From contig CAZVPD010000019.1 in assembly GCA_964628455.1 (NCBI GenBank), forward strand, positions 1 through 31,805: 31,805 nt of DNA, in the 5' to 3' direction. The translations under genes were made by a program, and so were the position numbers. The first letter of the stretch is position 1. Each line of letters starts with the position of its first letter. Below the pieces are notes generated by a model. That model made no database searches. It was not told the DNA's origin and was given only the letters and a program-made list of their open reading frames with translations. The stretch comes from JAQVWU01 sp964628455. GTDB lineage: Bacteria > Bacillota > Clostridia > Oscillospirales > CAG-272. Positions 17,145 through 24,364 of the stretch are shown piece by piece.

Positions 17145-17489
17145 TCAGATGTTTTTCCCGTTGTAACCCCATATATAACATTCTTCGTATTTTATGTAAG
17201 TGCAGTCGGGTGAAACACCCAGAATAGACTCGAATATACCGCAAAGTTCGGCTGTCATATTATTATATGCTTCGGCAGTGGATTTGCCGTAGATTTTTAC
17301 CTCCGCATAGGCAATGGGCGCATCGTTTTTTCCCCTGAAATACATATTCTGTTTGTCATCGATACAGATCATAAGATGGTTTTCGCTTTTCCCCGGTATC
17401 AGTGCAATGGCTTTGCCGAGTGCCGATTTTAATGCGAGTTCTTTTGCCGGATCAACCTCGCAGCTGACTTTTATTCCTATATACGGCAT
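17145..17489 (-). CDS. MIF (macrophage migration inhibitory factor)/tautomerase family protein
   Basis: This 114-residue protein matches the MIF length. It starts M-P-Y, so Pro2 becomes the N-terminal catalytic base once methionine is removed. Landmarks are the central MICIDDKQNMYFRG strand, a helix (STAEAYNNMTAELCGIFESILG) written here only in part, and the C-terminal YIKYEECYIWGYNGK, which matches the MIF ending with tyrosine/tryptophan and the W-G-x-N element. MIF proteins are trimers that tautomerise phenylpyruvate- or enol-type substrates; the physiological substrate in bacteria is unclear. AAGGAG lies 7 nt before the ATG. It begins 12 bp after the Gfo/Idh gene, so the two share a transcript. 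This pairing suggests that it tautomerises an enol/keto sugar product, an inference from position only. Confidence 0.88.
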   Translation of the reverse strand: MPYIGIKVSCEVDPAKELALKSALGKAIALIPGKSENHLMICIDDKQNMYFRGKNDAPIAYAEVKIYGKSTAEAYNNMTAELCGIFESILGVSPDCTYIKYEECYIWGYNGKNI

Positions 17490-17501
17490 TTTCGTTCTCC
17501 T

Positions 17502-18653
17502 TTATATTTTTATTTTTTCTATACATTGCGTTTGATGCGATTTCAGCGCGGCAGTATGAAGCAAATGCGACAGCCGTGTTTCTTCGGGTGTAAAACAGCC
17601 GAAGTCGACATCTTTTCCTTCGATCTCCGAGATAAAAGCAGCCCACATCTGAAGGATGGCGTCGGAAAATCCGAATTCGAATATATCGCCCGTGATGGTC
17701 GGGAACATGGATTTATATCCGATTCCGAGTCTGCACCACGCCTGTTTTTTTCCGCAGTTTTGCGTAAAACAGAATCCGTTCGGATCATCCGTGGAAAATT
17801 TAAAAGATGCGTCAAGTCCGTAAACTTCGATTTTCCAGTCGTTGGTCGAACCGGGTGACAGACGCTTTGTTTCATAATAAACAGGAAAAGTCCCGCCTTT
17901 GCCGTCCTCGGTATCACTGATAAGCATCGCATTATCCCATGTTTTACATTCGGTAGTTCCGCCGTTTTTATCCGGACGGGTTGTTATGCGTTTGGTGAGT
18001 TTAGCTATGACATTGCCGGGTATCATCCCAAGTCTGAAAGGCACATGTTCGGTATGGATGCCGAGGTCACCGAGGCAGCCGTACTCCCCGTTGATTTCAA
18101 CCATACGCTTCCAGTTGATAGGTTTGTTCCTGTCCATGTCACTGCTGTGACAGAATGCGGAACGTACTTCGATTATTTCTCCGCAATCACCGGCCCGAAT
18201 TCTGCGGATAAGTTCCATACAACCCGGAAAATAAGGGAATTCACTCGAACAGCGCACGGTAACTTTCGGATTCGCCGCAGCTGCACCCAGAATCGCCGTA
18301 TTTGCGGCAAGGTCGATGCCAAACGGCTTTTCACCGAGTAAATGCTTTCCCGCGTTTATGATATCGATATACAGGCGTTCGTGAAGATTATGCGGGACCG
18401 CACAGTAAACCGCGTCTATATCGTCGCAGGACAGAAGATCCCGATAATCCGCAACATCGTATTTTATGGTTTCGAAATTATGCCGGAACCATTTTTTTGA
18501 TTCTTCCGAAACATCGCAGATCCCGTAAATAACCGGCCGTGCTATATCACAGTTGAGCAGATGACACCATCTTGAAGCGGCGGAAGCAAATTCCCTGCCC
18601 ATGAGTCCGCACCCTATTACCGCAAAATTTATATTTCTGTTTATATAGATCAA
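17502..18653 (-). CDS. Gfo/Idh/MocA family oxidoreductase (TTG start)
   Basis: This 383-residue NAD(P)-dependent sugar or cyclitol dehydrogenase has the Rossmann motif AVIGCGLMG at residues 11-19. The catalytic lysine K109 is in GEKPFG, and the third motif GDLGIH is at 195-200. The C-terminal domain is the usual beta-sheet substrate domain. No ATG exists near the N-terminus. The first usable codon is TTG at 18653-18651, with AAAGG 7 nt upstream and a second AGGAG directly abutting it. The residues before INFAVIG are few and variable, so an ATA start a few codons later is the only other option. Its promoter gives an almost leaderless transcript. It is followed by the MIF gene and is divergent from the aminotransferase-kinase-isomerase genes, with which it probably works. 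Confidence 0.9.
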   Translation of the reverse strand: MIYINRNINFAVIGCGLMGREFASAASRWCHLLNCDIARPVIYGICDVSEESKKWFRHNFETIKYDVADYRDLLSCDDIDAVYCAVPHNLHERLYIDIINAGKHLLGEKPFGIDLAANTAILGAAAANPKVTVRCSSEFPYFPGCMELIRRIRAGDCGEIIEVRSAFCHSSDMDRNKPINWKRMVEINGEYGCLGDLGIHTEHVPFRLGMIPGNVIAKLTKRITTRPDKNGGTTECKTWDNAMLISDTEDGKGGTFPVYYETKRLSPGSTNDWKIEVYGLDASFKFSTDDPNGFCFTQNCGKKQAWCRLGIGYKSMFPTITGDIFEFGFSDAILQMWAAFISEIEGKDVDFGCFTPEETRLSHLLHTAALKSHQTQCIEKIKI

Positions 18654-18667
18654 CTCCTGACCTTTAT

Positions 18668-18696
18668 ATGATAATGCTCTTCTTATACTTTGTCAA
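18668..18696 (-). promoter_or_regulatory. Sigma-A promoter of the Gfo/Idh-MIF operon
   Basis: On the - strand a perfect TTGACA (18696-18691) and TATCAT (18673-18668) are spaced 17 bp apart. The start would fall near 18661, only about 8 nt before the TTG start codon. Confidence 0.72.
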
Positions 18697-18733
18697 CTGT
18701 ATAAACTATTTTATCCATAATAATTCGGGTATG

Positions 18734-18763
18734 TTGACTTTTATACCGGAATCATGATATAAT
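18734..18763 (+). promoter_or_regulatory. Sigma-A promoter of the aminotransferase-kinase-isomerase genes
   Basis: TTGACT (18734-18739) and TATAAT (18758-18763) are 18 bp apart. The -10 lies inside the 22-bp palindrome, so a protein bound there would block polymerase. Confidence 0.75.
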
Positions 18764-18773
18764 TATATCATGA
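18752..18773. promoter_or_regulatory. 22-bp perfect palindrome, probable operator
   Basis: The half-site TCATGATATAA is followed directly by its exact reverse complement with no spacer. It covers the -10 and start region of the + strand promoter and lies about 55-80 bp upstream of the - strand promoter's -35. No regulator gene is in the window. Confidence 0.78.
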
Positions 18774-18811
18774 AAAAGTAAAAATAAACTATATTAAGGG
18801 AATCTCTTTAC

Positions 18812-20350
18812 ATGTTTATAACGCAAAAACTTTCACTGGCAGATTTACTCGGTGACGATTATATGAACTCCGTCCTGCGTTCAGCGGAATTCTACGGCAT
18901 TACCGATAAAAAAGAAGCCGAACGGCTGGCCTATGAAAAAACAGACCTTTTCCCCGCCGAACATCAGTATGCAGATATTAGACTGCTTGATAAAATAAGC
19001 TGCCGGGCAACTCCTCCGTTTGACAACAACAACAGCGGTGCGCCTACCTCGGCCTTTGCAAAAGCATTTCACCGCAACGCCGCTCCTGTCGGCTGCTTCG
19101 GCTGCACGAGGATAGGTGAAGACGGAAAATTATATCTGATAGGTAAAAGCGAGCACTATCACGCATCTCTCGGACATAGGTTCAACGGTTACAGGCTGAC
19201 AGATAACGCAAGGCAGCTGGGTATACCGAATGCGACTCATAATAACACGAGGGGTTATATCACCAGACATTGCGAACGTGAAATCATAAGTGCCGTTCAT
19301 GGCGGAACAGACGCCGATGCTGTGCTTAAGTCCCGGAAACCGCATGTACTCAGCCGCGTGATAAATCTGGAAACAGGAAGTCTTGCTGCGGAAGCCGGTG
19401 TAAAGCTGATGCTTGCACGTTTTTACAGACTGGACCGCACTTTCGGTCATCCTGAATACAACGGAAAAACACCCGTTTTTCTGGTTGTCGGAGATTACAG
19501 CGGAACAAACGAAGCAAATTACCATGGAACTACCGTGTTGACACAAACTTTTCGCGGATTATGGCCGGATTTTTACGACAGACTCGAAAGCAGCGGTATA
19601 ATGAAAGTCGTACCCGTTGCCATTAATGATATCGGTGATTTCAATGAAAAGTTAAAATATTACAATAACGGCAGATTTAAAACGGCGGGTTTTATTCACG
19701 AAATCATACTGATGAATTACGGCGCTGTCCGCTTATCCGAATCATACCTGCAGGCCGCATACGCATTATGCCGTGAATACGACACGCCTGTCATGACCGA
19801 TGAAATTCAGACATGCATGTGGTATCCGGGAATGCTGCTGCACCGTATATATAATTTAAATCCCGATATATGCATTTTAGGTAAAGGATTTTCCGGCGGT
19901 GAATATCCCGCATCAAAAATAATAACAACACCCGAACTTGATTCATTGAATCAGTTCGGAGCGCTGGTAACGAACGGGCAGGAGGAAATCGCTTCGCTGG
20001 CTTATCTGATTACCATGCGGTTTGTTTCACTCAATAAAGCGGTTATTGCCGATAACGGACTTTTTTTTCATCGGCGTCTTGTTGAAATTGCGTCTGCATA
20101 CAGCCGTATTATAACAAAAATCGAAGGCGACGGATTGCTGGCGGGAATCACCTTCGGTTCGGTTGAAACTGCGGCTGAGTTTGCTCAACTTCTGAACGAT
20201 GAGTGCATTGATACCAGCGCTCAGCTTTACAAATCTCACTGCCCACCTGCGGTATTGTTTAAACCGCCTGTTATCGCTTCCCGGGAAGCACTGGCATTTA
20301 TTTGCATTAAAATCGAATGTATTTTGAATAAGATGCAAAGAATAATATAA
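18812..20350 (+). CDS. Class III aminotransferase-fold PLP enzyme
   Basis: This 512-residue fold-type I PLP enzyme has D330-E-I-Q, the class III motif whose aspartate holds the pyridine nitrogen, and Lys358 in ILGKGFSGGEYPASK, which forms the Schiff base. The glycine- and asparagine-rich cofactor region reads NLETGSLAAEAG instead of the usual NSGTEA-type sequence, and an N-terminal stretch of about 90 residues is longer than in common omega-aminotransferases (420-460 residues). It is therefore a divergent subgroup. Likely partners are keto sugars, amino sugars or a small amine; the next gene is a sugar kinase 26 bp downstream. AAGGG lies 11 nt before the ATG. Expression is from the palindrome-controlled promoter. 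Confidence 0.88.
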   Translation: MFITQKLSLADLLGDDYMNSVLRSAEFYGITDKKEAERLAYEKTDLFPAEHQYADIRLLDKISCRATPPFDNNNSGAPTSAFAKAFHRNAAPVGCFGCTRIGEDGKLYLIGKSEHYHASLGHRFNGYRLTDNARQLGIPNATHNNTRGYITRHCEREIISAVHGGTDADAVLKSRKPHVLSRVINLETGSLAAEAGVKLMLARFYRLDRTFGHPEYNGKTPVFLVVGDYSGTNEANYHGTTVLTQTFRGLWPDFYDRLESSGIMKVVPVAINDIGDFNEKLKYYNNGRFKTAGFIHEIILMNYGAVRLSESYLQAAYALCREYDTPVMTDEIQTCMWYPGMLLHRIYNLNPDICILGKGFSGGEYPASKIITTPELDSLNQFGALVTNGQEEIASLAYLITMRFVSLNKAVIADNGLFFHRRLVEIASAYSRIITKIEGDGLLAGITFGSVETAAEFAQLLNDECIDTSAQLYKSHCPPAVLFKPPVIASREALAFICIKIECILNKMQRII

Positions 20351-20376
20351 TTTTTTTGCGGAGACGGAGATAAATA

Positions 20377-21840
20377 ATGATAGTGCTTGGTATAGATGTC
20401 GGCACAACCGGGACAAAAACAGTCGCTTTAAACGAAAACGGAGTCATTATCGGACGCGGTTACTCCGAATACAGTCTCAACAGCCGCGCGGGAGGAATTG
20501 TCGAACAGAATGCGGAAGACTGGAAACAGGCCGTCGTCTCTTCTGTCGGAGACGCGCTGATTTACGTTTCGAACCGCAGTGATGTTCGTGCGATTTCCTT
20601 ATCGACTCAGGGCGCCACCATGACAGCGGTGGACTGCGATTTTAATCCGCTCTGTCCCGCAATAACCTGGATGGACAACCGTGCCGTAAAAGAAGCGGAA
20701 TTGTTGTCCGATAAAGTCGGCGCCGATAGAATCTACCGGAAATGCGGATGGGGTCCCGGAGCTTCGTATGATATATCGAAAATCATGTGGTTGAAAAAAC
20801 ACCGCCGCGATATATACGGCAGGTCATTCAGTTTCNNNNNNNNNNATATCAACCATATGCTTACAGGCATAAACATTGCCGACCCGACAAACGCCGCTAT
20901 CAGAGGAATGTATAATATCAATTCCATGAAATGGGACTGTGATATTCTTGACGCGGCCGAAGTGGATGTTTCACTTTTACCCGGAGTAATGCCGACAGGA
21001 TCCTATGTAGGTACGCTGACTGCAGAAGCGGCATCGCTTCTGCATCTCGGACGGGACGTCTGCGTTTATAACGGGGCGCATGACCAATATTGCGCAGCGC
21101 TGGGATGCGGTGCGCTTGAAAGCGGGGATATGCTGCTGTCAACCGGTACGACCTGGGTTGTCCTGGGTATAACGGATAAGCCGGTTTATACCGAAAGCCG
21201 TATTTCTCCCGGCAAACATCCCAGCGGAAATTTGTATGGTGCGATGGCCTCTCTGACGACGGCAGGTTCGGCGTTGAAATGGCTGCGGGATCTGACAAAA
21301 GCGGAAAGCTATGCCGATATAGACAGGAATGCCGTTCTTTGCCGCAGCAGTGCATCCCTTCTGTATTTTATGCCCTATATCGCGGGGTCCGGATTTCCCG
21401 AACGGATTGAAGGAATGGGCGGTTGTGCTGTCGGGTTGCGCCTTCATCATACAAATTACGATATTGCCCTTGCTTTAATGGAAGGGGTTGCGTTTGAAAC
21501 AAAAAATGCCCTTGCGGAATTCGTAAAAGCAGGAATTGATATCAAAAGATTGCGCATGGTAGGCGGTGCGGCAAAAAGCATTCTCTGGAGTTCCATTGTC
21601 GCTCAGGTGACCGGCTGTGAAATCACACGGATGACGGAGACCGAGGGATGTGCACTCGGAGCAGCTATGATTGCCGCTGTCGGTATCGGAATGTATAAAG
21701 ATTACAGGACTGCGGCAGACCGGGCTGTAAGCGGTGAAAAATTAAAGCAAATCAATGAACCGGACAGGATTTTTTATGACAATAAATTCGAAAAATATAA
21801 TGAAGTCGCACGCGCCATCAAAGAAGTGATCAAAAAATGA
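20377..21840 (+). CDS. FGGY family carbohydrate kinase (xylulokinase-like), with a 10-N gap
   Basis: This protein of about 487 residues is an ATP-dependent FGGY sugar kinase, closest in pattern to xylulokinases. The first phosphate loop is GIDVGTTGTKT, the active-site GAHDQYCAALG follows, then STGTTWVVLG and, near the end, the FGGY adenosine-binding TETEGCALGAAM. Ten Ns at 20836-20845 hide about four residues. The reading frame continues cleanly across them, and the spacing to INHMLTG matches the family's FLLPKDYINYRLTG-type segment, so the N count looks true. GGAG lies upstream of the ATG. The 26-bp gap to the aminotransferase suggests one transcript. The sugar cannot be assigned. Confidence 0.92.
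   Translation: MIVLGIDVGTTGTKTVALNENGVIIGRGYSEYSLNSRAGGIVEQNAEDWKQAVVSSVGDALIYVSNRSDVRAISLSTQGATMTAVDCDFNPLCPAITWMDNRAVKEAELLSDKVGADRIYRKCGWGPGASYDISKIMWLKKHRRDIYGRSFSFXXXXINHMLTGINIADPTNAAIRGMYNINSMKWDCDILDAAEVDVSLLPGVMPTGSYVGTLTAEAASLLHLGRDVCVYNGAHDQYCAALGCGALESGDMLLSTGTTWVVLGITDKPVYTESRISPGKHPSGNLYGAMASLTTAGSALKWLRDLTKAESYADIDRNAVLCRSSASLLYFMPYIAGSGFPERIEGMGGCAVGLRLHHTNYDIALALMEGVAFETKNALAEFVKAGIDIKRLRMVGGAAKSILWSSIVAQVTGCEITRMTETEGCALGAAMIAAVGIGMYKDYRTAADRAVSGEKLKQINEPDRIFYDNKFEKYNEVARAIKEVIKK
20836..20845. other. Run of 10 Ns within the FGGY kinase gene
   Basis: These are ambiguous bases. The frame on both sides agrees, and the partial codon after the run (nAT) can be Tyr, the residue expected before INHMLTG. 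Confidence 0.99.
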
Positions 21841-22006
21841 CCCTCCGTTTTGGCGGATGCCGGACATAACCGGAAAAAACGGAATCCGGTCCGCCGCGGT
21901 TATTATACTCTTCGCCAAACGACCCGGAAGTGCTTCGCAAATTGGTTTTATATCGGCGCGGTTATTATTTTAAAGTAAAAATTAAAAGAACATGAGGTAA
22001 ATCAAT
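21841..22006 (+). promoter_or_regulatory. Intergenic region with an imperfect GC-rich hairpin before the isomerase gene
   Basis: GGCGGAtgCCGG (21852-21863) and CCGGTCCGCC (21886-21895) can pair with a 2-nt bulge, without a T-tract. CGCGGTTATTAT occurs twice, at 21895-21906 and 21957-21968. No convincing promoter is seen, so the isomerase is probably read through from the kinase with possible attenuation or processing. Confidence 0.4.
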
Positions 22007-23392
22007 ATGGCTCAGTTAAAAGCAGGTCTTCTTCCGTTATATATCAAACTTTACGATGACAGTGTGCCGGACATGCGGATTAAAATCGATGCGTTTCATA
22101 AACTCATATCCGAAAAACTTGCATCCTACGGTCTTTCGGTCATCGATGTACCCGTTTGCCGGGTAAAAAACGAATTTGAAAGTGCGGTAAAAAAATTCGA
22201 AGATGAAGATGCGGACGCGATCATTACGCTGCATCTGGCATACTCGCCGTCTCTCGAATCTTCCGATATCCTTGCTTCCACTTCTTTACCGGTTATTGTG
22301 CTTGATACTACCCCCGATTTTGTATATAATACGGAAACAGAAGGTGAAGCGCTGTCATATAATCACGGTATTCACGGTGTCCAGGATATGTGCAATCTGC
22401 TCCGGCGCAACGGTAAACCGTTTGAGATTTTTGCCGGTCACTGGGAAAAATCGGATGTGCTCGAACGGGTTGTCCGTGCTGTTTCGGCCGCCAAAATAGC
22501 GGGCACCATGAAAAAAGCGCGGATCGGTATAGTCGGAGATCCTTTCGACGGCATGGGGGATTTCGGCTTATCCTTTGATACATTACGTAAAACAATCGGC
22601 ATGGAAGTGATCGTTTATGACGATAATCCCGCTTATTCCGCAACGGATGAAGAAATTAAAGCGGAATACGATTCCGATACGGGCAAATTCGAAATGACGG
22701 AATTTTCCGACGAACTGTATCGCGAATCGACACGGGTAGGTTTGGGTATGCGAAAATGGATCACTGAAAACCGGCTGACCGGTTTTACCATGAATTTCCT
22801 GTCCTCCTCCGCCTCTTCCGGCTTTTCCAAGATGCCTTTCTGTGAAGCATCAAAAGCGATGGCTGCCGGTATCGGATATGCCGGAGAAGGGGATGTTATG
22901 ACTGCCGCGCTTGTCGGTTCGCTTCTTTCGGTATATGAAGAAACCAGCTTTACCGAGATGTTTTGTCCGGACTGGGAAGGGGAAACTGTTTTCTTAAGTC
23001 ATATGGGTGAGATAAATCTCAAATGCACCGAAAACAATTTAAAAATGATCCGTAAACCTTTTCCTTATACGGATGCCGGCGATACCACAGCAATCATCGG
23101 CAGTTTTAAAAGCGGGAAAACGCTGTTCACCTGTCTTGCTCCCCAGACAGGAAATAAATATTCGCTTATAATAGCGAAAGGAAAAATGATTAAGATCAAA
23201 CCGGACAAAATCAATCTTCAGCAGGACTTCCTCAACGGCTGGTTCAAACCCAAACTTCCCATCGGTGACTTCCTTGAGGAATACAGCCGTAACGGAGGGA
23301 TCCACCATGCCGCACTTGTTTACAACGGCGATATCCGTGTGCTGGAGATGTTCGGCAGGTACATGGGATGGGATGTAATCGTGATAGAATAA
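22007..23392 (+). CDS. L-fucose/L-arabinose isomerase family protein
   Basis: This 461-residue protein belongs to the fucose/arabinose isomerase-like superfamily (COG2407 type). It has an N-terminal Rossmann-like part (GLLPLYIKLYDD; EDADAIITLHLAYSPS), the C-E-A-S-K..GYAGEGDVMTAAL segment equivalent to the metal-glutamate region of arabinose isomerase, and the C-terminal GGIHHAALVYNGD histidine motif. Members interconvert aldoses and ketoses using a divalent metal; the substrate here is not deducible. GAGGT lies about 8 nt before the ATG. With the upstream kinase and PLP enzyme it would complete an isomerise-and-phosphorylate route. It ends before a bidirectional terminator shared with the ROK gene. 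Confidence 0.88.
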   Translation: MAQLKAGLLPLYIKLYDDSVPDMRIKIDAFHKLISEKLASYGLSVIDVPVCRVKNEFESAVKKFEDEDADAIITLHLAYSPSLESSDILASTSLPVIVLDTTPDFVYNTETEGEALSYNHGIHGVQDMCNLLRRNGKPFEIFAGHWEKSDVLERVVRAVSAAKIAGTMKKARIGIVGDPFDGMGDFGLSFDTLRKTIGMEVIVYDDNPAYSATDEEIKAEYDSDTGKFEMTEFSDELYRESTRVGLGMRKWITENRLTGFTMNFLSSSASSGFSKMPFCEASKAMAAGIGYAGEGDVMTAALVGSLLSVYEETSFTEMFCPDWEGETVFLSHMGEINLKCTENNLKMIRKPFPYTDAGDTTAIIGSFKSGKTLFTCLAPQTGNKYSLIIAKGKMIKIKPDKINLQQDFLNGWFKPKLPIGDFLEEYSRNGGIHHAALVYNGDIRVLEMFGRYMGWDVIVIE

Positions 23393-23404
23393 CAGAATAA
23401 TCAA

Positions 23405-23449
23405 ATAAAAAACGGTAATCGTTTCGGAAACGGCTTCCGTTTTTTTTAT
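23405..23449. terminator. Bidirectional terminator between the isomerase and ROK kinase genes
   Basis: AAAAACGG and CCGTTTTT enclose an inner CGTTT-CGG-AAACG hairpin. Long T-tracts lie on both sides. It overlaps the ROK stop codon. Confidence 0.78.
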
Positions 23450-24339
23450 TTTGTTTGATTTCTTCCGGCTGCGTTTGACTGTGCCGCAAACATAGCAGCC
23501 CCGATGCCACCGGCTTCATTTGCGATTCCCGAGAGATAAATTTCCGCAGAAACGGGAGTTAATTCGCGGACGAGTGCCCGTATGTCATCGATTACGCAAT
23601 TCATGGATTGAGCGACACCGCCGCCTATAATGACCCGTTCGGGATTTAAAAGACTGATCGAATTTGCTATCAAAACAGAAAGTTCGATTTTAAAATCACC
23701 GATGATCCCCCCGTTGTCTATACCTTTTTCCGCATACTCCGAAAAAAGTTCTCTTGAAGTCAACCCGTACACGGCAGCTCTTATATTTAATGCCGAACCC
23801 GATACTTTGTTTTCAATGTCGGTATGCTTACCGTCTGAAACATCATGTTTACAGACGGTCAGACCCACTTCACCCGCACAAAAAGCATGACCGCGGTATA
23901 TTTCACCGTTTATGACGATAGCACCGCCTATCCCGGTTCCGACAGCAATATACAGTGCGTTTCTGCATCCCCTGAGCATTCCGCACGCGAGCTCGCCTGC
24001 CGCGAAACAGTTTACATCATTTTCCACATAAACGGGACACGGGAATTCTGCCATAAAAAGATCGCGGAGTTTTATATCCGACCAGCCGATCGCCGGTGCT
24101 GCAACCACAATGCCTTTATCCGTATCGGTAATACCGCAGACACCGATACCGACAGCTTCGATTTCTTCCCATGATATCCCGCTTTTTTGCATAAAACGAC
24201 GGACTTTCGAAATCAGACATCCCGTATCTCTTTCCGTCGGGTGTTTCTCGCTGTAATATATGCCGCCTTCTTTATCGGCTATCAGGAACAGCGTTTTTGT
24301 ACCGCCGATATCGATACCTAACGTAAGAATTTTTTTCAT
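23446..24339 (-). CDS. ROK family sugar kinase lacking the zinc motif
   Basis: This 297-residue ROK-family kinase has the ATP loop GIDIGGTKT at residues 9-17, the catalytic D108 in VENDVNCFAAGE, and IAVGTGIGGA. Most ROK glucokinases carry a zinc site formed by a His and a CxCGxxGCxE motif; here the region reads GEVGLTVCKHDVSDGKHTD, with the His replaced by Leu and the cysteine cluster gone. A kinase lacking structural zinc is implied, as in some N-acetylmannosamine/other ROK subgroups. There is no N-terminal DNA-binding domain, so it is an enzyme and not a repressor. AGGAA precedes the ATG. It follows yifB by 25 bp. The sugar is unknown. Confidence 0.9.
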   Translation of the reverse strand: MKKILTLGIDIGGTKTLFLIADKEGGIYYSEKHPTERDTGCLISKVRRFMQKSGISWEEIEAVGIGVCGITDTDKGIVVAAPAIGWSDIKLRDLFMAEFPCPVYVENDVNCFAAGELACGMLRGCRNALYIAVGTGIGGAIVINGEIYRGHAFCAGEVGLTVCKHDVSDGKHTDIENKVSGSALNIRAAVYGLTSRELFSEYAEKGIDNGGIIGDFKIELSVLIANSISLLNPERVIIGGGVAQSMNCVIDDIRALVRELTPVSAEIYLSGIANEAGGIGAAMFAAQSNAAGRNQTK

Positions 24340-24364
24340 ATTTATTTCCTGTAATCTGATAGTT

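Noticed and set aside
21895..21968. Direct repeat of CGCGGTTATTAT as an attachment site or mobile-element trace
   Set aside because: It is only 12 bp, with no integrase or other mobile gene nearby; probably chance or a weak regulatory element.
22007..23392. Sulfoquinovose isomerase of a sulfosugar pathway
   Set aside because: Such isomerases belong to the same broad family, but no GH31 sulfoquinovosidase, sulfo-transaldolase or sulfonate exporter is in the window, so the call cannot be supported.
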